A stretch of DNA of 64,000 nt from Flavobacteriaceae bacterium (GCA_947456955.1 CANGTQ010000001.1:348538-412537); one strand, 5' to 3'. Shown: positions 38,228 through 50,543, counted from the stretch's first letter. The notes: generated by a model not told the origin, from the letters alone. Made by a program: numbers and translations.

Positions 38228-39589
38228 ATGGCTGATAATTTATTTGATGCTTTCGAACCCGTTTCTTCCAAACAATGGAAACAACAAATTCAATACGAAC
38301 TTAAAGGTGCCGATTATAACGAAAACTTAGTATGGGAAAGCCTTGAAGGAATAAAGGTAAGACCATTTTATCATAACGATGAATCGGAAATAAAGTATAC
38401 GCTGAAGGGAAACAACACTCCTTTTTCCATACTTCAAAATATCTATGTTCACGATGTAGCTCTTTCCAACAAAAGAGCAATAGATACGTTAAATCGAGGA
38501 GCCGAAAGCATTCGTTTTACTATTGAAAACGAGAGCGTTATCCTTGCTGACTTAATGCAGAATCTTCCTTTAGAAAACACAACTTATTTTTTTTATTTAC
38601 CGTTTCTATCAATCGATTTTGTAAATCAAATCAATGAATTTGCTGCTAAAAATAATGCCAAGTGCTACATCCAGCTCGACCCAATTGGGCAACTAACCAA
38701 AGACGGAAATTGGTTCGGAAATCTAGAAAAAGACTTCGAAAAACTGAATGCAATTAGCAACAAAACTTCTGTTCCATTTATAACTATTCAATCGGGAATT
38801 TATCAAAATGCCGGAGCCAATATGGTGCAGCAACTCGCCTACACTCTATCCCACATTAATGAATACTTCAATCGCATAAAAAGTATCAGCCAGCCTATAA
38901 CTATAGAGGTTTCCGTTGGCACAAATTACTTTTTTGAAATTGCAAAGTTGAGAGCGTTACGTTTATTATTCAACACTTTGGCAGCTGAATACAATCACAC
39001 TTTCGATTGCCACATTATCGTTACACCAACAAAACGCAACAAAACTTTATACGATTACAATGTGAACATGCTACGTACTACAACTGAATGCATGAGTGCA
39101 GTTTTAGGCGGAGCCAACAGTATTTCCAATCTGCCTTATGATGCGTTGTATCACAAAGACAACGAGTTTGGAGATCGTATTGCACGCAACCAATTACTAA
39201 TTTTAAAACACGAAAGCTATTTTGATAAAGTTAGTAATCCTGCTGATGGCGCCTATTACATTGAAAACCTGACCGAGCAACTAGCTGAAAAAGCATTACT
39301 GTTATTCAAAGAAATAGAGGAGAAAGGTGGTTTTATAACCCAACTTATCGAAGGTAACATTCAAAAGAAAATCAGCGAAAGCGCTACCAAAGAACAGGAA
39401 TTGTTTGATGCAGGAAAAGAAGTCTTATTGGGAACCAACAAATACCCAAATAAGAACGACAAGATGAAACACGATTTGGAAATGTATCCGTTTGTGAAAC
39501 AAAACCCACGCAAAACGCTAATCATACCAATAATCGAAAAGCGTTTGGCAGAGAAATTAGAACAGGAACGTTTAGCTCTGGAAGAATAA
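38228..39589 (+). CDS. mutA: Methylmalonyl-CoA mutase small subunit
   Basis: FDAFEPVSSKQWKQQIQYELKGADYNENLVWESLEGI; located directly before mutB. Confidence 0.9.
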   Translation: MADNLFDAFEPVSSKQWKQQIQYELKGADYNENLVWESLEGIKVRPFYHNDESEIKYTLKGNNTPFSILQNIYVHDVALSNKRAIDTLNRGAESIRFTIENESVILADLMQNLPLENTTYFFYLPFLSIDFVNQINEFAAKNNAKCYIQLDPIGQLTKDGNWFGNLEKDFEKLNAISNKTSVPFITIQSGIYQNAGANMVQQLAYTLSHINEYFNRIKSISQPITIEVSVGTNYFFEIAKLRALRLLFNTLAAEYNHTFDCHIIVTPTKRNKTLYDYNVNMLRTTTECMSAVLGGANSISNLPYDALYHKDNEFGDRIARNQLLILKHESYFDKVSNPADGAYYIENLTEQLAEKALLLFKEIEEKGGFITQLIEGNIQKKISESATKEQELFDAGKEVLLGTNKYPNKNDKMKHDLEMYPFVKQNPRKTLIIPIIEKRLAEKLEQERLALEE

Positions 39590-39592
39590 ACT

Positions 39593-41719
39593 ATGAGAAA
39601 GAACATTCAACATATAAAACTCATCCGAAAACAGAGGACCGACAACCGACAACCGACAACCGACAACTTCCACACTGCCGAAGGCATCGAACTCAAACCT
39701 TCCTATTCAGAAGCAGACATCGAAAACCTCGAACACATTGGTTTTGGAGCAGGCTTTGCCCCTAACCTTGGTGGTCCTTATGCTACGATGTATGTCCGAC
39801 GTCCTTGGACAATTCGTCAATATGCAGGTTTTTCTACAGCCGAAGAAAGTAATGCTTTCTATCGCCGGAATCTGGCAGCAGGACAAAAAGGCCTTTCAGT
39901 TGCTTTTGATTTGGCAACACATAGAGGTTACGATTCTGACCACGAACGCGTAGTGGGAGATGTTGGAAAAGCCGGAGTTGCAATTGACACCGTTGAAGAT
40001 ATGAAAGTCTTATTCGACCAGATTCCGTTAGATGAAATGTCGGTTTCCATGACCATGAACGGTGCTGTTTTGCCCATTATGGCCTTCTATATTGTTGCTG
40101 CCGAAGAACAAGGTGTAACTCCAGAATTGCTTTCGGGAACCATTCAAAATGATATCCTGAAGGAATTCATGGTACGTAATACCTATATCTATCCACCAAC
40201 ACCCTCAATGAAAATCATTGCTGATATTTTTGAATATACCAGCAAAAAAATGCCGAAATTTAACTCGATATCTATATCGGGTTATCACATGCAGGAAGCC
40301 GGAGCTACTGCTGATATTGAATTGGCCTATACTTTAGCAGATGGTTTAGAATATATACGAACAGGTTTAGCAACAGGCATGAAAATAGATGAGTTCGCTC
40401 CACGCCTATCTTTCTTTTGGGCCATTGGTATGAACCATTTTATGGAAATCGCCAAAATGCGCGCAGGAAGAATGTTATGGGCTAAACTATTAAAACAGTT
40501 CAATCCGAATGACGAAAAATCATTAGCGTTGCGTACGCATTGCCAAACATCCGGCTGGAGTTTAACAGAGCAAGACCCATTTAATAATGTGGCGCGAACT
40601 GCCATCGAAGCGGCAGCCGCAGCCTTTGGCGGAACGCAGTCTTTACATACCAATGCCTTAGACGAAGCGATTGCCTTACCAACGGATTTCTCGGCACGTA
40701 TTGCAAGAAATACGCAAATATTTTTACAGGAAGAAACCAAAATCTGCAAAACCGTCGATCCTTGGGCAGGCAGCTATTATGTAGAAAGTCTTACGGCAGA
40801 AATCGCCGAAAAGGCCTGGGCATTGATTGAAGAAGTAGAAGAATTAGGAGGTATGACCAAAGCCATCGAAGCCGGAATCCCAAAACTGCGTATCGAAGAA
40901 GCAGCTGCACGAAAACAAGCACGTATTGACAGTTCACAGGATATTATTGTGGGCGTAAATAAATACCGTCTTGAAAAAGAAGACCCATTGCATATTTTGG
41001 ATGTCGATAACCAAATGGTGCGCAAGCAACAAATCGAGCAATTACAACAAATAAAAGCTACCCGTGATAACAATAAGGTTAAAGCTTGTCTGGAAAAATT
41101 AACCGACTGTGCTAAGAACGCAAATGATAATTTATTATCTTTAGCCGTAGAAGCAGCCCGAAACAGAGCCACACTGGGTGAAATCAGTGATGCACTAGAA
41201 GTGGTTTTCGGCAGATATAAAGCACAAATCAGATCATTTAGTGGCGTGTACAGCAAAGAAATAAAAAACGACAAAAGCTTTGAAAAAGCCAAACAACTAG
41301 CCAACGCTTTCGCTAAGAAAGAAGGTCGTCGTCCGCGTATTATGATTGCCAAAATGGGTCAGGACGGTCACGACCGTGGTGTCAAGGTTGTCGCTACCGG
41401 CTATGCCGATGTAGGTTTTGATGTCGATATTGGACCCCTATTCCAAACCCCACAGGAAGCCGCTAAGCAAGCAGTAGAAAACGACGTTCACATACTCGGA
41501 GTTTCCTCTCTGGCAGCCGGACACAAAACCTTGGTTCCTCAAGTGATCGAAGAGCTTAAAAAATACGGTCGTGAAGATATTATGGTCATCGTTGGCGGTG
41601 TAATACCATCACAGGATTACCAATTCTTATTTGATGCTGGAGCCGTGGCAGTATTTGGACCGGGTACCAAAATAAGCGATGCCGCTATTTGCATTTTGGA
41701 GGTTTTGTTAGAAGACTAA
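39593..41719 (+). CDS. mutB: Methylmalonyl-CoA mutase large subunit
   Basis: [67 protein letters not shown]12 motif [29 protein letters not shown]. Confidence 0.96.
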   Translation: MRKNIQHIKLIRKQRTDNRQPTTDNFHTAEGIELKPSYSEADIENLEHIGFGAGFAPNLGGPYATMYVRRPWTIRQYAGFSTAEESNAFYRRNLAAGQKGLSVAFDLATHRGYDSDHERVVGDVGKAGVAIDTVEDMKVLFDQIPLDEMSVSMTMNGAVLPIMAFYIVAAEEQGVTPELLSGTIQNDILKEFMVRNTYIYPPTPSMKIIADIFEYTSKKMPKFNSISISGYHMQEAGATADIELAYTLADGLEYIRTGLATGMKIDEFAPRLSFFWAIGMNHFMEIAKMRAGRMLWAKLLKQFNPNDEKSLALRTHCQTSGWSLTEQDPFNNVARTAIEAAAAAFGGTQSLHTNALDEAIALPTDFSARIARNTQIFLQEETKICKTVDPWAGSYYVESLTAEIAEKAWALIEEVEELGGMTKAIEAGIPKLRIEEAAARKQARIDSSQDIIVGVNKYRLEKEDPLHILDVDNQMVRKQQIEQLQQIKATRDNNKVKACLEKLTDCAKNANDNLLSLAVEAARNRATLGEISDALEVVFGRYKAQIRSFSGVYSKEIKNDKSFEKAKQLANAFAKKEGRRPRIMIAKMGQDGHDRGVKVVATGYADVGFDVDIGPLFQTPQEAAKQAVENDVHILGVSSLAAGHKTLVPQVIEELKKYGREDIMVIVGGVIPSQDYQFLFDAGAVAVFGPGTKISDAAICILEVLLED
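39639..39666 (+). repeat. Perfect heptanucleotide tandem repeat (CCGACAA)x4 inside mutB
   Basis: ggaCCGACAACCGACAACCGACAACCGACAActtcc read directly. Confidence 0.95.
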
Positions 41720-41801
41720 ACCAATCAGATGAAATAAGTACACAAAAAGTGTAACACCCTTTTAAAATTCATTCCTATTTTAGCTAGACCTGTCAGGTAT
41801 A

Positions 41802-41888
41802 GAAATCCAATAGGGATGATATTTTATTAAATATACAATCATACTATTTTATAAGCCATATAGATTATATCATCCCTAAAGGGATTTC
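41802..41888. repeat. Imperfect inverted repeat (REP/MITE-like) downstream of mutB
   Basis: gaaatccaatagggatgatat ... atatcatccctaaagggatttc; further aatccctaacgggatt unit at about 41920. Confidence 0.75.
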
Positions 41889-42115
41889 TTCTATCACTTA
41901 CGCTGTACTACCTATATTGAATCCCTAACGGGATTAATCATTTCCTATTTTACAACAACAAACACTCACTTTACAAAGGGTGTTTTTTTTTACAATACCT
42001 CTCAAAATAAAACCCATAATTCTCATATTCCCATAAATAAATCGTAACTTTAGTTGACAAATTGGCCATCTGTTTGCTCCGAAGACTAATTTAATAATCT
42101 TTAAAATCAAACAAT

Positions 42116-42526
42116 ATGAAATCAACAAGAAAAGTCGGTATCTGGTTAGACCATACCACAGCACGTGTAATAGAATACAATATTGAGGAACTCAAAGCAA
42201 CCACAATTAAATCAGACCTACAAGGATTAGACAACCAAGATGGTTTGCAACACAGTGAGAATTTGTTACACAACAAAGAAAACCAAAAACTAAAAGCCTT
42301 TTACAAAGCCATTATAGCCATTGTAGAAAACTATGACGAAATTCTTCTCTTTGGTCCAACCACCGCGAAAAATGAGTTATTTAACCTCATCCGCGAAGAA
42401 CACAAATACGACCATCTGAAAATAGAAACCATGTCTGCCGAAAAAATGACTCCACCCAAGGAACATGATTTTGTGGTTAACCATTTCAAAACGGTACTTA
42501 ATTACGAAAGTCCGTTTACAAAATAA
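42116..42526 (+). CDS. Hypothetical protein, possibly eRF1/host-attachment related
   Basis: KVGIWLDHTTARVIEY...YDEILLFGPTTAKNELFNLI resembles eRF1-like domain 3; family not certain. Confidence 0.6.
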   Translation: MKSTRKVGIWLDHTTARVIEYNIEELKATTIKSDLQGLDNQDGLQHSENLLHNKENQKLKAFYKAIIAIVENYDEILLFGPTTAKNELFNLIREEHKYDHLKIETMSAEKMTPPKEHDFVVNHFKTVLNYESPFTK

Positions 42527-42566
42527 AAGTGACTAGTCCTTAATAATCTATACAGATTATTTAGGA

Positions 42567-44222
<1,656 letters not shown>

Positions 44223-44338
44223 TCAAAAGTGTTCAGTGTTCATTACATAGTTTTAGTTTTTTATGTTACTTTATTTAACTAATGCTTAACAATAAAATCC
44301 ATTATATAGAAATATTTTTGTTAACTATTTTCGAATTT

Positions 44339-45748
44339 ATGCACAGTATAAGAAGTATAAAGTTTTTCATTTTCTTTCTCCCATTTATTACCGTTTTAAG
44401 TTCGTGCAGAAGCGAGTTTAAAGGTTGTGAATATGTCGCTTATTTTGGTGGTGAAGTGGTGAATCCGAATAATCCTTATGTGCTTTTTTGCAAAGACAAT
44501 GAAGTTATTGATACATTAAAACTCGACGAGAACAACCGCTTCTTCACGCAATTCGATTCACTAGCACCCGGATTATATACTTTTAAACACGAACCCGAAT
44601 ATCAATATGTATATTTTGATAAAAACGACAGTATCATGGTTCGAGTGAATTCAAGAGACTTTGATGAGTCAATTATTTTTTGTGGTCGTGGTGAAGAAAA
44701 AAATAATTTCTTAATGGAAATTTATTTAAAAAATGAAAAAGACAAATATAAAATGTTTGACTATTTCGATGATAATTTTGATAACTTTTCCAAAGAAATA
44801 GATTCAACTTTTGCCAATGAAACTACTTTTTACAACACAAAAAAGCAAGAGATTAAATGGAATGATGATTTTGATGTTTTTGCCAAAGCTGCTTTAGATT
44901 TTAATTATTATTCCAAAAAAGAATTATATCCCTTAGTTCACAAAATCAGAACAGGTGAAGATTTGATTGATAAATTGCCGGCTAATTATTATGACTACAG
45001 AAAGACTATAGATTTTAACAACGTCGGACTTTCAAATTATGCTCCTTATGTTATGTATTTGTCACACATGCTTAACAACATGGGTACAATAAATTATCAT
45101 AATCATTTTAGCGAAAAGGATTTGGCATTAAAAACCAATATCAATAAAATGACTATTGCTGATACTTTGATCAAAAATCAAAAGGTGAAAAACAACATTC
45201 TAAACAATATTGCTTTTACCTATTTACTCGAAGATCAGAATATGAGCAATAACAATACTTTTTTGACTTCCTATAAAAAACTTTCTACTGATAAGAGCAA
45301 AAAGAATGAAATAATAACACTATGCAACGCGATTCAGATGCTGAAAGTTGGTGGTACTTTACCCGAAGTACCTTTAATAAATACAAATGGTAATCCTGTT
45401 TCTTTGTCAACTCTGACAAAACCAAATACAGTGTTTTTCTTTTGGACAAAAAACGCAAAGTCTCATTTAGAAGCAGTACACTTAAAAATAATGACACTAA
45501 AATCCAAGTTTCCACAATATAATTTTGTGGCTGTAAATGTTAATGACAGCGAAGAAGACTGGAAAGTAACTTTGGACAACTATAAATTCAAAGGCATTAC
45601 AGAAGTGCATTGTTCCAATTTTGAAATGATAAAAAACAAATGGGCAATCAACAAAATTCATCGTACTATAATCCTTGATAACAAAGGTGTAATCAAAAAT
45701 GCATTTGCTGATATATTTGATTCTCAGTTTGAGGAGAATTTGAAATAA
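44339..45748 (+). CDS. Thioredoxin-like (TlpA-type) lipoprotein
   Basis: LSSC lipobox; C-terminal PNTVFFFWTKNAKSHLEAVHLKIMTLKSKFPQYNFVAVNV; catalytic CxxC replaced. Confidence 0.75.
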   Translation: MHSIRSIKFFIFFLPFITVLSSCRSEFKGCEYVAYFGGEVVNPNNPYVLFCKDNEVIDTLKLDENNRFFTQFDSLAPGLYTFKHEPEYQYVYFDKNDSIMVRVNSRDFDESIIFCGRGEEKNNFLMEIYLKNEKDKYKMFDYFDDNFDNFSKEIDSTFANETTFYNTKKQEIKWNDDFDVFAKAALDFNYYSKKELYPLVHKIRTGEDLIDKLPANYYDYRKTIDFNNVGLSNYAPYVMYLSHMLNNMGTINYHNHFSEKDLALKTNINKMTIADTLIKNQKVKNNILNNIAFTYLLEDQNMSNNNTFLTSYKKLSTDKSKKNEIITLCNAIQMLKVGGTLPEVPLINTNGNPVSLSTLTKPNTVFFFWTKNAKSHLEAVHLKIMTLKSKFPQYNFVAVNVNDSEEDWKVTLDNYKFKGITEVHCSNFEMIKNKWAINKIHRTIILDNKGVIKNAFADIFDSQFEENLK

Positions 45749-45769
45749 ATTATTAGATTATTAGAAATA

Positions 45770-45801
45770 AAAAAGGGCTTTCGTTTTGAAAGCCCTTTTT
45801 T
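45770..45801. terminator. Bidirectional terminator between convergent genes
   Basis: aaaaaagggctttcgttttgaaagccctttttt. Confidence 0.8.
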
Positions 45802-45818
45802 ATTATAGAATTGTTTTA

Positions 45819-46475
45819 TTACTGATTTCCTTTAGCATAATCAGCCAAGAACTGCGCTAAACCAATATCAGTTAAAGGATGTTTTAACAATCCTAAAATT
45901 GATGATAATGGTCCAGTCATTACATCAGCACCAATCTTGGCACAATTCACAACATGCATTGTGTGACGAATAGAAGCTGCTAAAATTTGAGTTTCAAAAG
46001 CATAATTATCATAGATATCACGAATTTCCTGAATCAAAGCCAAACCATCAGTAGAACAATCGTCTAATCTTCCTAGAAACGGAGAAACATAAGTTGCCCC
46101 CGCTTTAGCCGCTAACAAAGCTTGACCAGCAGAGAAAACTAACGTTACATTGGTCTTAATTCCTTTGTCTGAAAAATATTTACACGCTTTCACTCCTTCT
46201 TTGGTCATTGGCAGTTTTACCACAATTTGCTCGTGTAAATCAGCCAACTCTTCGCCTTCTTTAATCATACCTTCATAGTCAACCGCAATAACTTCGGCAC
46301 TTACATCGCCATCAACAATATTGCAAATGTCAACATAGTGTTTCAAAATATTGTTTTTACCGGTAATTCCTTCTTTTGCCATCAATGAAGGGTTTGTTGT
46401 AACTCCATCAAGTACACCGAGTGCTTGTGCTTCTCTGATGTCCTTTAAATTGGCTGTGTCAATAAAAAATTTCAT
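45819..46475 (-). CDS. Transaldolase / fructose-6-phosphate aldolase family
   Basis: [91 protein letters not shown]. Confidence 0.95.
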   Translation of the reverse strand: MKFFIDTANLKDIREAQALGVLDGVTTNPSLMAKEGITGKNNILKHYVDICNIVDGDVSAEVIAVDYEGMIKEGEELADLHEQIVVKLPMTKEGVKACKYFSDKGIKTNVTLVFSAGQALLAAKAGATYVSPFLGRLDDCSTDGLALIQEIRDIYDNYAFETQILAASIRHTMHVVNCAKIGADVMTGPLSSILGLLKHPLTDIGLAQFLADYAKGNQ

Positions 46476-46540
46476 AGTGTAATGTTTAAATATAAAAAGT
46501 TGTGTTTTTTGTTGCGCAAAATTACGTTTTTTTTATGTTG

Positions 46541-46619
46541 CTGAGTTACTGAGCACCTAAGTTTCTGAGTTTTTTTTCACTGAGCTTACTTAGCCTCTAA
46601 GCTACTAAGTCTCTCAAAG
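46541..46619. repeat. Degenerate about 8-nt-period tract (CTGAG/CTAAG units)
   Basis: ctgagtta ctgagcac ctaagttt ctgagttt ... cttagcct ctaagcta ctaagtct. Confidence 0.7.
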
Positions 46620-47417
46620 CTTATAATGATTCATCAACATACTTTCATAAATTCGGTCAGGTAAAATTCGTTTTAAAACGATGGAGAACTTTTGCATAAA
46701 AGCGCCAATTTTATAATGCAGGTTTGGATTTTTATCCTGTATAATATTGTATACTTCTTTGGCGAAATGATTTGGATCTTCACCACTATGCATATGCGAA
46801 TTCATCATGCCTAACGTATTCTCATAAGCCGGTTTGTATGCCGAATTTTCAAGTATTGGCGCATGATAACGATGCGCTGCAATATCAGTTGCAAATTCTC
46901 CTGGAGCAATATTAACTATGTTGATTCCGAAAGGTTTTACTTCAATGCTTACTGCTTCCGAAACCAATTCGAGTGCTCCTTTTGAAGCCGAGTAAATGCC
47001 TCGGTAAGGTAAACCCATATAACCAGCAATCGAAGTAATATTGATAATCATACCCGATTTTTGTTCGCGCATTTGTGGCAAAACCGCCTTAATAACTTCT
47101 ATTGGTCCGAAGAAATTGGTTTCAAAATTATTCCGCATTTCATCGGTTGGCGTTTCTTCAATTGGTCCCGTAATTCCAACTCCGGCATTGTTAATAACTA
47201 CATCTATTCGTTTGGAAATAGAAATTACTTTCTCCACTGCATGCTTTATACTTTCTACACTTCTAACATCCAACGCAATCAAGGGAAATATGGAATTAAT
47301 AACTTTCTCCGGATTACGACTCGTACCGTAAACCGTAAATCCTTTATGAAATAAAAACTCGCCTATGGCTTTCCCAATTCCTGAGGAACCGCCTGTGATT
47401 AAAACTACTTTACTCAT
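46614..47417 (-). CDS. Short-chain dehydrogenase/reductase
   Basis: VVLITGGSSGIGKAIGEFL; NNAGVG; YSASKGALE catalytic motif. Confidence 0.9.
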   Translation of the reverse strand: MSKVVLITGGSSGIGKAIGEFLFHKGFTVYGTSRNPEKVINSIFPLIALDVRSVESIKHAVEKVISISKRIDVVINNAGVGITGPIEETPTDEMRNNFETNFFGPIEVIKAVLPQMREQKSGMIINITSIAGYMGLPYRGIYSASKGALELVSEAVSIEVKPFGINIVNIAPGEFATDIAAHRYHAPILENSAYKPAYENTLGMMNSHMHSGEDPNHFAKEVYNIIQDKNPNLHYKIGAFMQKFSIVLKRILPDRIYESMLMNHYKL

Positions 47418-47517
47418 TTTTTTTTTAAGATAAGAGATGAGAAACCGATAGATGAGAGACAATAATTATAAACGAGAATATCTATTATCTATCTGTCTAA
47501 TTTTCGTCTAAATATAA

Positions 47518-48516
47518 TTAGTTTATTCTAATACCCAAACCATGATTTTCGCTTAAATTAATTTTACCATTTACAATTTCACTTCCACAGGCGATATCAT
47601 TTGCAATTAAATTCGCACCATCCAAATCGGCATAGTCGCAAAATGGGGCTAATACAGCTCCGGCTGAAATACCGATAGTTGATTCAGTCATGCAACCCAT
47701 CATGATTTTATAATTTAATTCTTTAGCAACAGCTATCATTTCCATAGCCGGTGTTAGTCCTCCACATTTTACCAGTTTGATATTGATGCTTCTGTAATGT
47801 GGTTGCAATTCCTTTAAAACAGAAACACTTTGACAATCTTCATCAGCCATCCAGTTGGCAAATTTATTGGTATGCAAAACTTTATAATTATCTGAGCCCG
47901 GTTTCATAGGTTGTTCCAAATAAGCGAACTTGGAAACAACTTCATTATTCTCCAACCAATAACAATTTTCTTTGGTAAAACTTCCGTTTGAATCAAGCGC
48001 CAGCGATTTATCTAATTGTAATAATTTAGTAATATCCTTTTCATCAAAATGATTGCACTTTACTTTAAATTTTGTCCAAGCCGATTTTTCAATTTTCTTG
48101 ATTTGGTTCTCAATGGTATCTACACTAATTGTTATTGAAGAATCTGGAAGATTAGTAAAATCTATTTTATTCAATTCCAAAAAAGGTTTCTTTTCGAGCT
48201 TGCCAAACAAATCCCAATAAGCACAATCTAATGCCGAACGAAGAAAACTTGGCAAGTCTAATTGTAAAAGGAAAGCGTAAAATTCGGTTGGATGAATTAT
48301 ACTTTGCTTTTCAATTTGCGACTTTATTTTGGATAAAATAACCTCGAAATCAACAAGACTAATGTGATAATAATCAATGGAAGTACATTCGCCATAACCT
48401 TTACTTTCATTCTTTTGCAATGTTATGATTAAAGCTTCTCTGTATGTATAATTTCCATAAGCAATGGCGAAGGTTTCCTTAAGTTGAAATCGTACTATTT
48501 GCCATGATAAAACCAT
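47518..48516 (-). CDS. Dipeptide epimerase (enolase superfamily, Ala-Glu epimerase-like)
   Basis: FKVKCN (KxK), LALDSNGSFT, LEQPM, ADEDCQSV, IKLVKCGGLTPAMEM, MMGCMTESTIGISAGA. Confidence 0.88.
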   Translation of the reverse strand: MVLSWQIVRFQLKETFAIAYGNYTYREALIITLQKNESKGYGECTSIDYYHISLVDFEVILSKIKSQIEKQSIIHPTEFYAFLLQLDLPSFLRSALDCAYWDLFGKLEKKPFLELNKIDFTNLPDSSITISVDTIENQIKKIEKSAWTKFKVKCNHFDEKDITKLLQLDKSLALDSNGSFTKENCYWLENNEVVSKFAYLEQPMKPGSDNYKVLHTNKFANWMADEDCQSVSVLKELQPHYRSINIKLVKCGGLTPAMEMIAVAKELNYKIMMGCMTESTIGISAGAVLAPFCDYADLDGANLIANDIACGSEIVNGKINLSENHGLGIRIN

Positions 48517-48531
48517 ATAGTGTAAAAATAA

Positions 48532-48556
48532 AAAATCCCGATAACTTTCGGGATGC
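48532..48556 (-). terminator. Possible terminator downstream of SRP RNA
   Basis: aaaatcccgataactttcgggatgc: atcccga/tcgggat hairpin. Confidence 0.5.
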
Positions 48557-48570
48557 ATTTTAGAAAAAAT

Positions 48571-48663
48571 GGCAAGCGACCTACATCGCACCGCTCAACC
48601 ACATACCTTTGCTATGTTCCCATCCTGGAGGATTTTGCAGGAGCTGGTCGTGTAGGACTTGCC
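48571..48663 (-). ncRNA. ffs: Small (4.5S-type) signal recognition particle RNA
   Basis: Minus strand GGCAAGTCCTACACGACCAGCTCCTGCAAAATCCTCCAGGATGGGAACATAGCAAAGGTATGTGGTTGAGCGGTGCGATGTAGGTCGCTTGCC; closing stem GGCAAG/CTTGCC and domain-IV-like CAGGATGGGAACATAGCAA. Confidence 0.8.
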
Positions 48664-48749
48664 GCTGCAAATATACAATCTTTTTATTTTTTTGCAAGGA
48701 TTTAAAAGCTTTATAAATATATTTGTGAGTGAATAATTAATTATACAAA

Positions 48750-49799
48750 ATGAAACTTTATAACCCATTAATTACCATTTTATTAGCTATAAATATTGCT
48801 GGTTGTGGCGATAGTCAAAAAGATAAAGAAAACTATTTTAGCTTTGATGAAAAGAACTTGAAACCGATATACCAGTCAACCGATAAAGTTGATTTAACCT
48901 TGTTTAATACTAAAAATAAAAGCATTGACAGCGTTGTTTATTTTGTTAATGAGAAAAGAATTTCATCTGTAAAAGGTAATGGCAAATTCGTTTTGGATTT
49001 GATTGGAAAAAAATTAGGGTACCAAAATATAAAAGCACTGGTTTATTTTGAAGGCGATACGATTTCTACCAAAACCAGAGTTGAAGTGGCTTCCGGAATT
49101 GTTCCTAAATTATTGAAATATACCATTGTGAATACTTACAATCACGATGTGGACGCTTTTACAGAAGGCTTTGAATTCTACAGAGACACATTGATTGAAA
49201 GCACGGGACAAAATGGCAAATCGTATTTTGCTAAAATTGATTATAAAACTGGAAAAACTTATAAAAAAGTTGACATTGACCAACAATATTTTGGCGAAGG
49301 AATTACGGTTATCAATAATAAGATTTTCCAATTGACTTGGCAAAACGGTGAAGGATTTATTTTTGATGCCAATACGTTGAAGAAAATAAAAACTTTCCAA
49401 TATGACAAAAAAGTGGAAGGTTGGGGAATGACCAATGACGGAGCAACTATTTACCACTCAGACGGAACAGAAAAAATTTGGACAATGGATCCGGAAACGC
49501 AAAAGCTAACCGATTTTATTAATGTTTACACTAACGATAGTAAAATTAAAAGCGTTAACGAACTGGAATGGATTAACGGAAAAATCTATGGTAATATTTG
49601 GCAAAAAGATGCTATAGCAGTAATCAATCCAAAGACAGGAGCCGTTGAGCAAGTGCTTGATTTATCAGCATTACGTGCAAAAGTTACCAACAAAGAAGCC
49701 GAAGTATTAAATGGAATTGCTTACAATAAAAAAACAAATACCATATTTGTTACTGGAAAAAACTGGAACAAAATGTTTGAGATAAAGGTTAACGAATAA
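48750..49799 (+). CDS. Glutaminyl-peptide cyclotransferase
   Basis: YNHDVDAFTEGFEFYRDTLIESTGQNGKS; FGEGITVINNKIFQLTWQNGEGFIFD; NELEWINGKIYGNIWQKDAIAVINPKTG. Confidence 0.9.
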   Translation: MKLYNPLITILLAINIAGCGDSQKDKENYFSFDEKNLKPIYQSTDKVDLTLFNTKNKSIDSVVYFVNEKRISSVKGNGKFVLDLIGKKLGYQNIKALVYFEGDTISTKTRVEVASGIVPKLLKYTIVNTYNHDVDAFTEGFEFYRDTLIESTGQNGKSYFAKIDYKTGKTYKKVDIDQQYFGEGITVINNKIFQLTWQNGEGFIFDANTLKKIKTFQYDKKVEGWGMTNDGATIYHSDGTEKIWTMDPETQKLTDFINVYTNDSKIKSVNELEWINGKIYGNIWQKDAIAVINPKTGAVEQVLDLSALRAKVTNKEAEVLNGIAYNKKTNTIFVTGKNWNKMFEIKVNE

Positions 49800-49820
49800 T
49801 CCATTTAAACTATTTGAAAC

Positions 49821-49863
49821 AAAAAATCCCGTCTCTTTACAAAAAATGAGACGGGATTTTTTT
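49821..49863. terminator. Bidirectional terminator
   Basis: aaaaaatcccgtctctttacaaaaaatgagacgggatttttt. Confidence 0.8.
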
Positions 49864-50441
49864 TATCTCTTTCTGAACTCAATCTTAACTTTGTCGTAAA
49901 CGAAAGTCGTTTGCTGGGTTTTATTCTTCTGAGTTACCGAACCATCCGAATTTAAAGTGAATTCAAAACCTTCTTTTCTTATTTTTTCTTGGGTTTCGGT
50001 AGCGCCTGTTCCGCCCAAAGACACTTTCTCGGTAATATGATTTGTCAATTGGTAGTTTGAGTATACTTGTTTTTTTGTAGTGACTTCATAAATAACAGAA
50101 TAGATTGTGGTCTTTTCTTCTGTCTTATTTGTCGATTTAGCAGTGCTGAGTTCTGTCCATGTAAGTAAATACAATTTAACACCACTTGCTGAAAATGAAC
50201 TCAATTTGCAATCTTTAGGTGTAAAAGCAGCATCAACATCTTTTATAATTAAGAAATCATTGGTTTTTCCTTTTTCACTAATGGTAACCTGAAATTTTCC
50301 ATTTTTAATTTCAACTTGCAGGTTGTCTACTTTAGGTAAGGCTGAGGCTGAAGATGGTGCTTTGGAACTACTTATCTTTTTTTGGCTAAAACCATTAAGA
50401 GTTAGCAAACCAACACACAAGAATAAAAATATATTTTTCAT
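49863..50441 (-). CDS. Exported hypothetical protein
   Basis: Signal peptide MKNIFLFLCVGLLTLNGFSQ. Confidence 0.65.
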   Translation of the reverse strand: MKNIFLFLCVGLLTLNGFSQKKISSSKAPSSASALPKVDNLQVEIKNGKFQVTISEKGKTNDFLIIKDVDAAFTPKDCKLSSFSASGVKLYLLTWTELSTAKSTNKTEEKTTIYSVIYEVTTKKQVYSNYQLTNHITEKVSLGGTGATETQEKIRKEGFEFTLNSDGSVTQKNKTQQTTFVYDKVKIEFRKR

Positions 50442-50507
50442 AACTAAATAAACTAGGTTAAACAGTAAGCCAATGTACAAAATAATTTATTCGGTAAATG
50501 TTAAATA

Positions 50508-50543
50508 AAAAAACCGTCAAGTGGTTAAACTTGACGGTTTGGA
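50508..50543. terminator. Terminator downstream of proteorhodopsin
   Basis: aaaaaaaccgtcaagtggttaaacttgacggttt. Confidence 0.75.

Noticed and set aside
40777-41352. 191-aa minus-strand ORF inside mutB
   Set aside because: Shadow frame of a strongly conserved gene; no motif and no start context.
45285-45515. 76-aa minus-strand ORF
   Set aside because: Antisense to the TlpA-like gene with no independent coding evidence.
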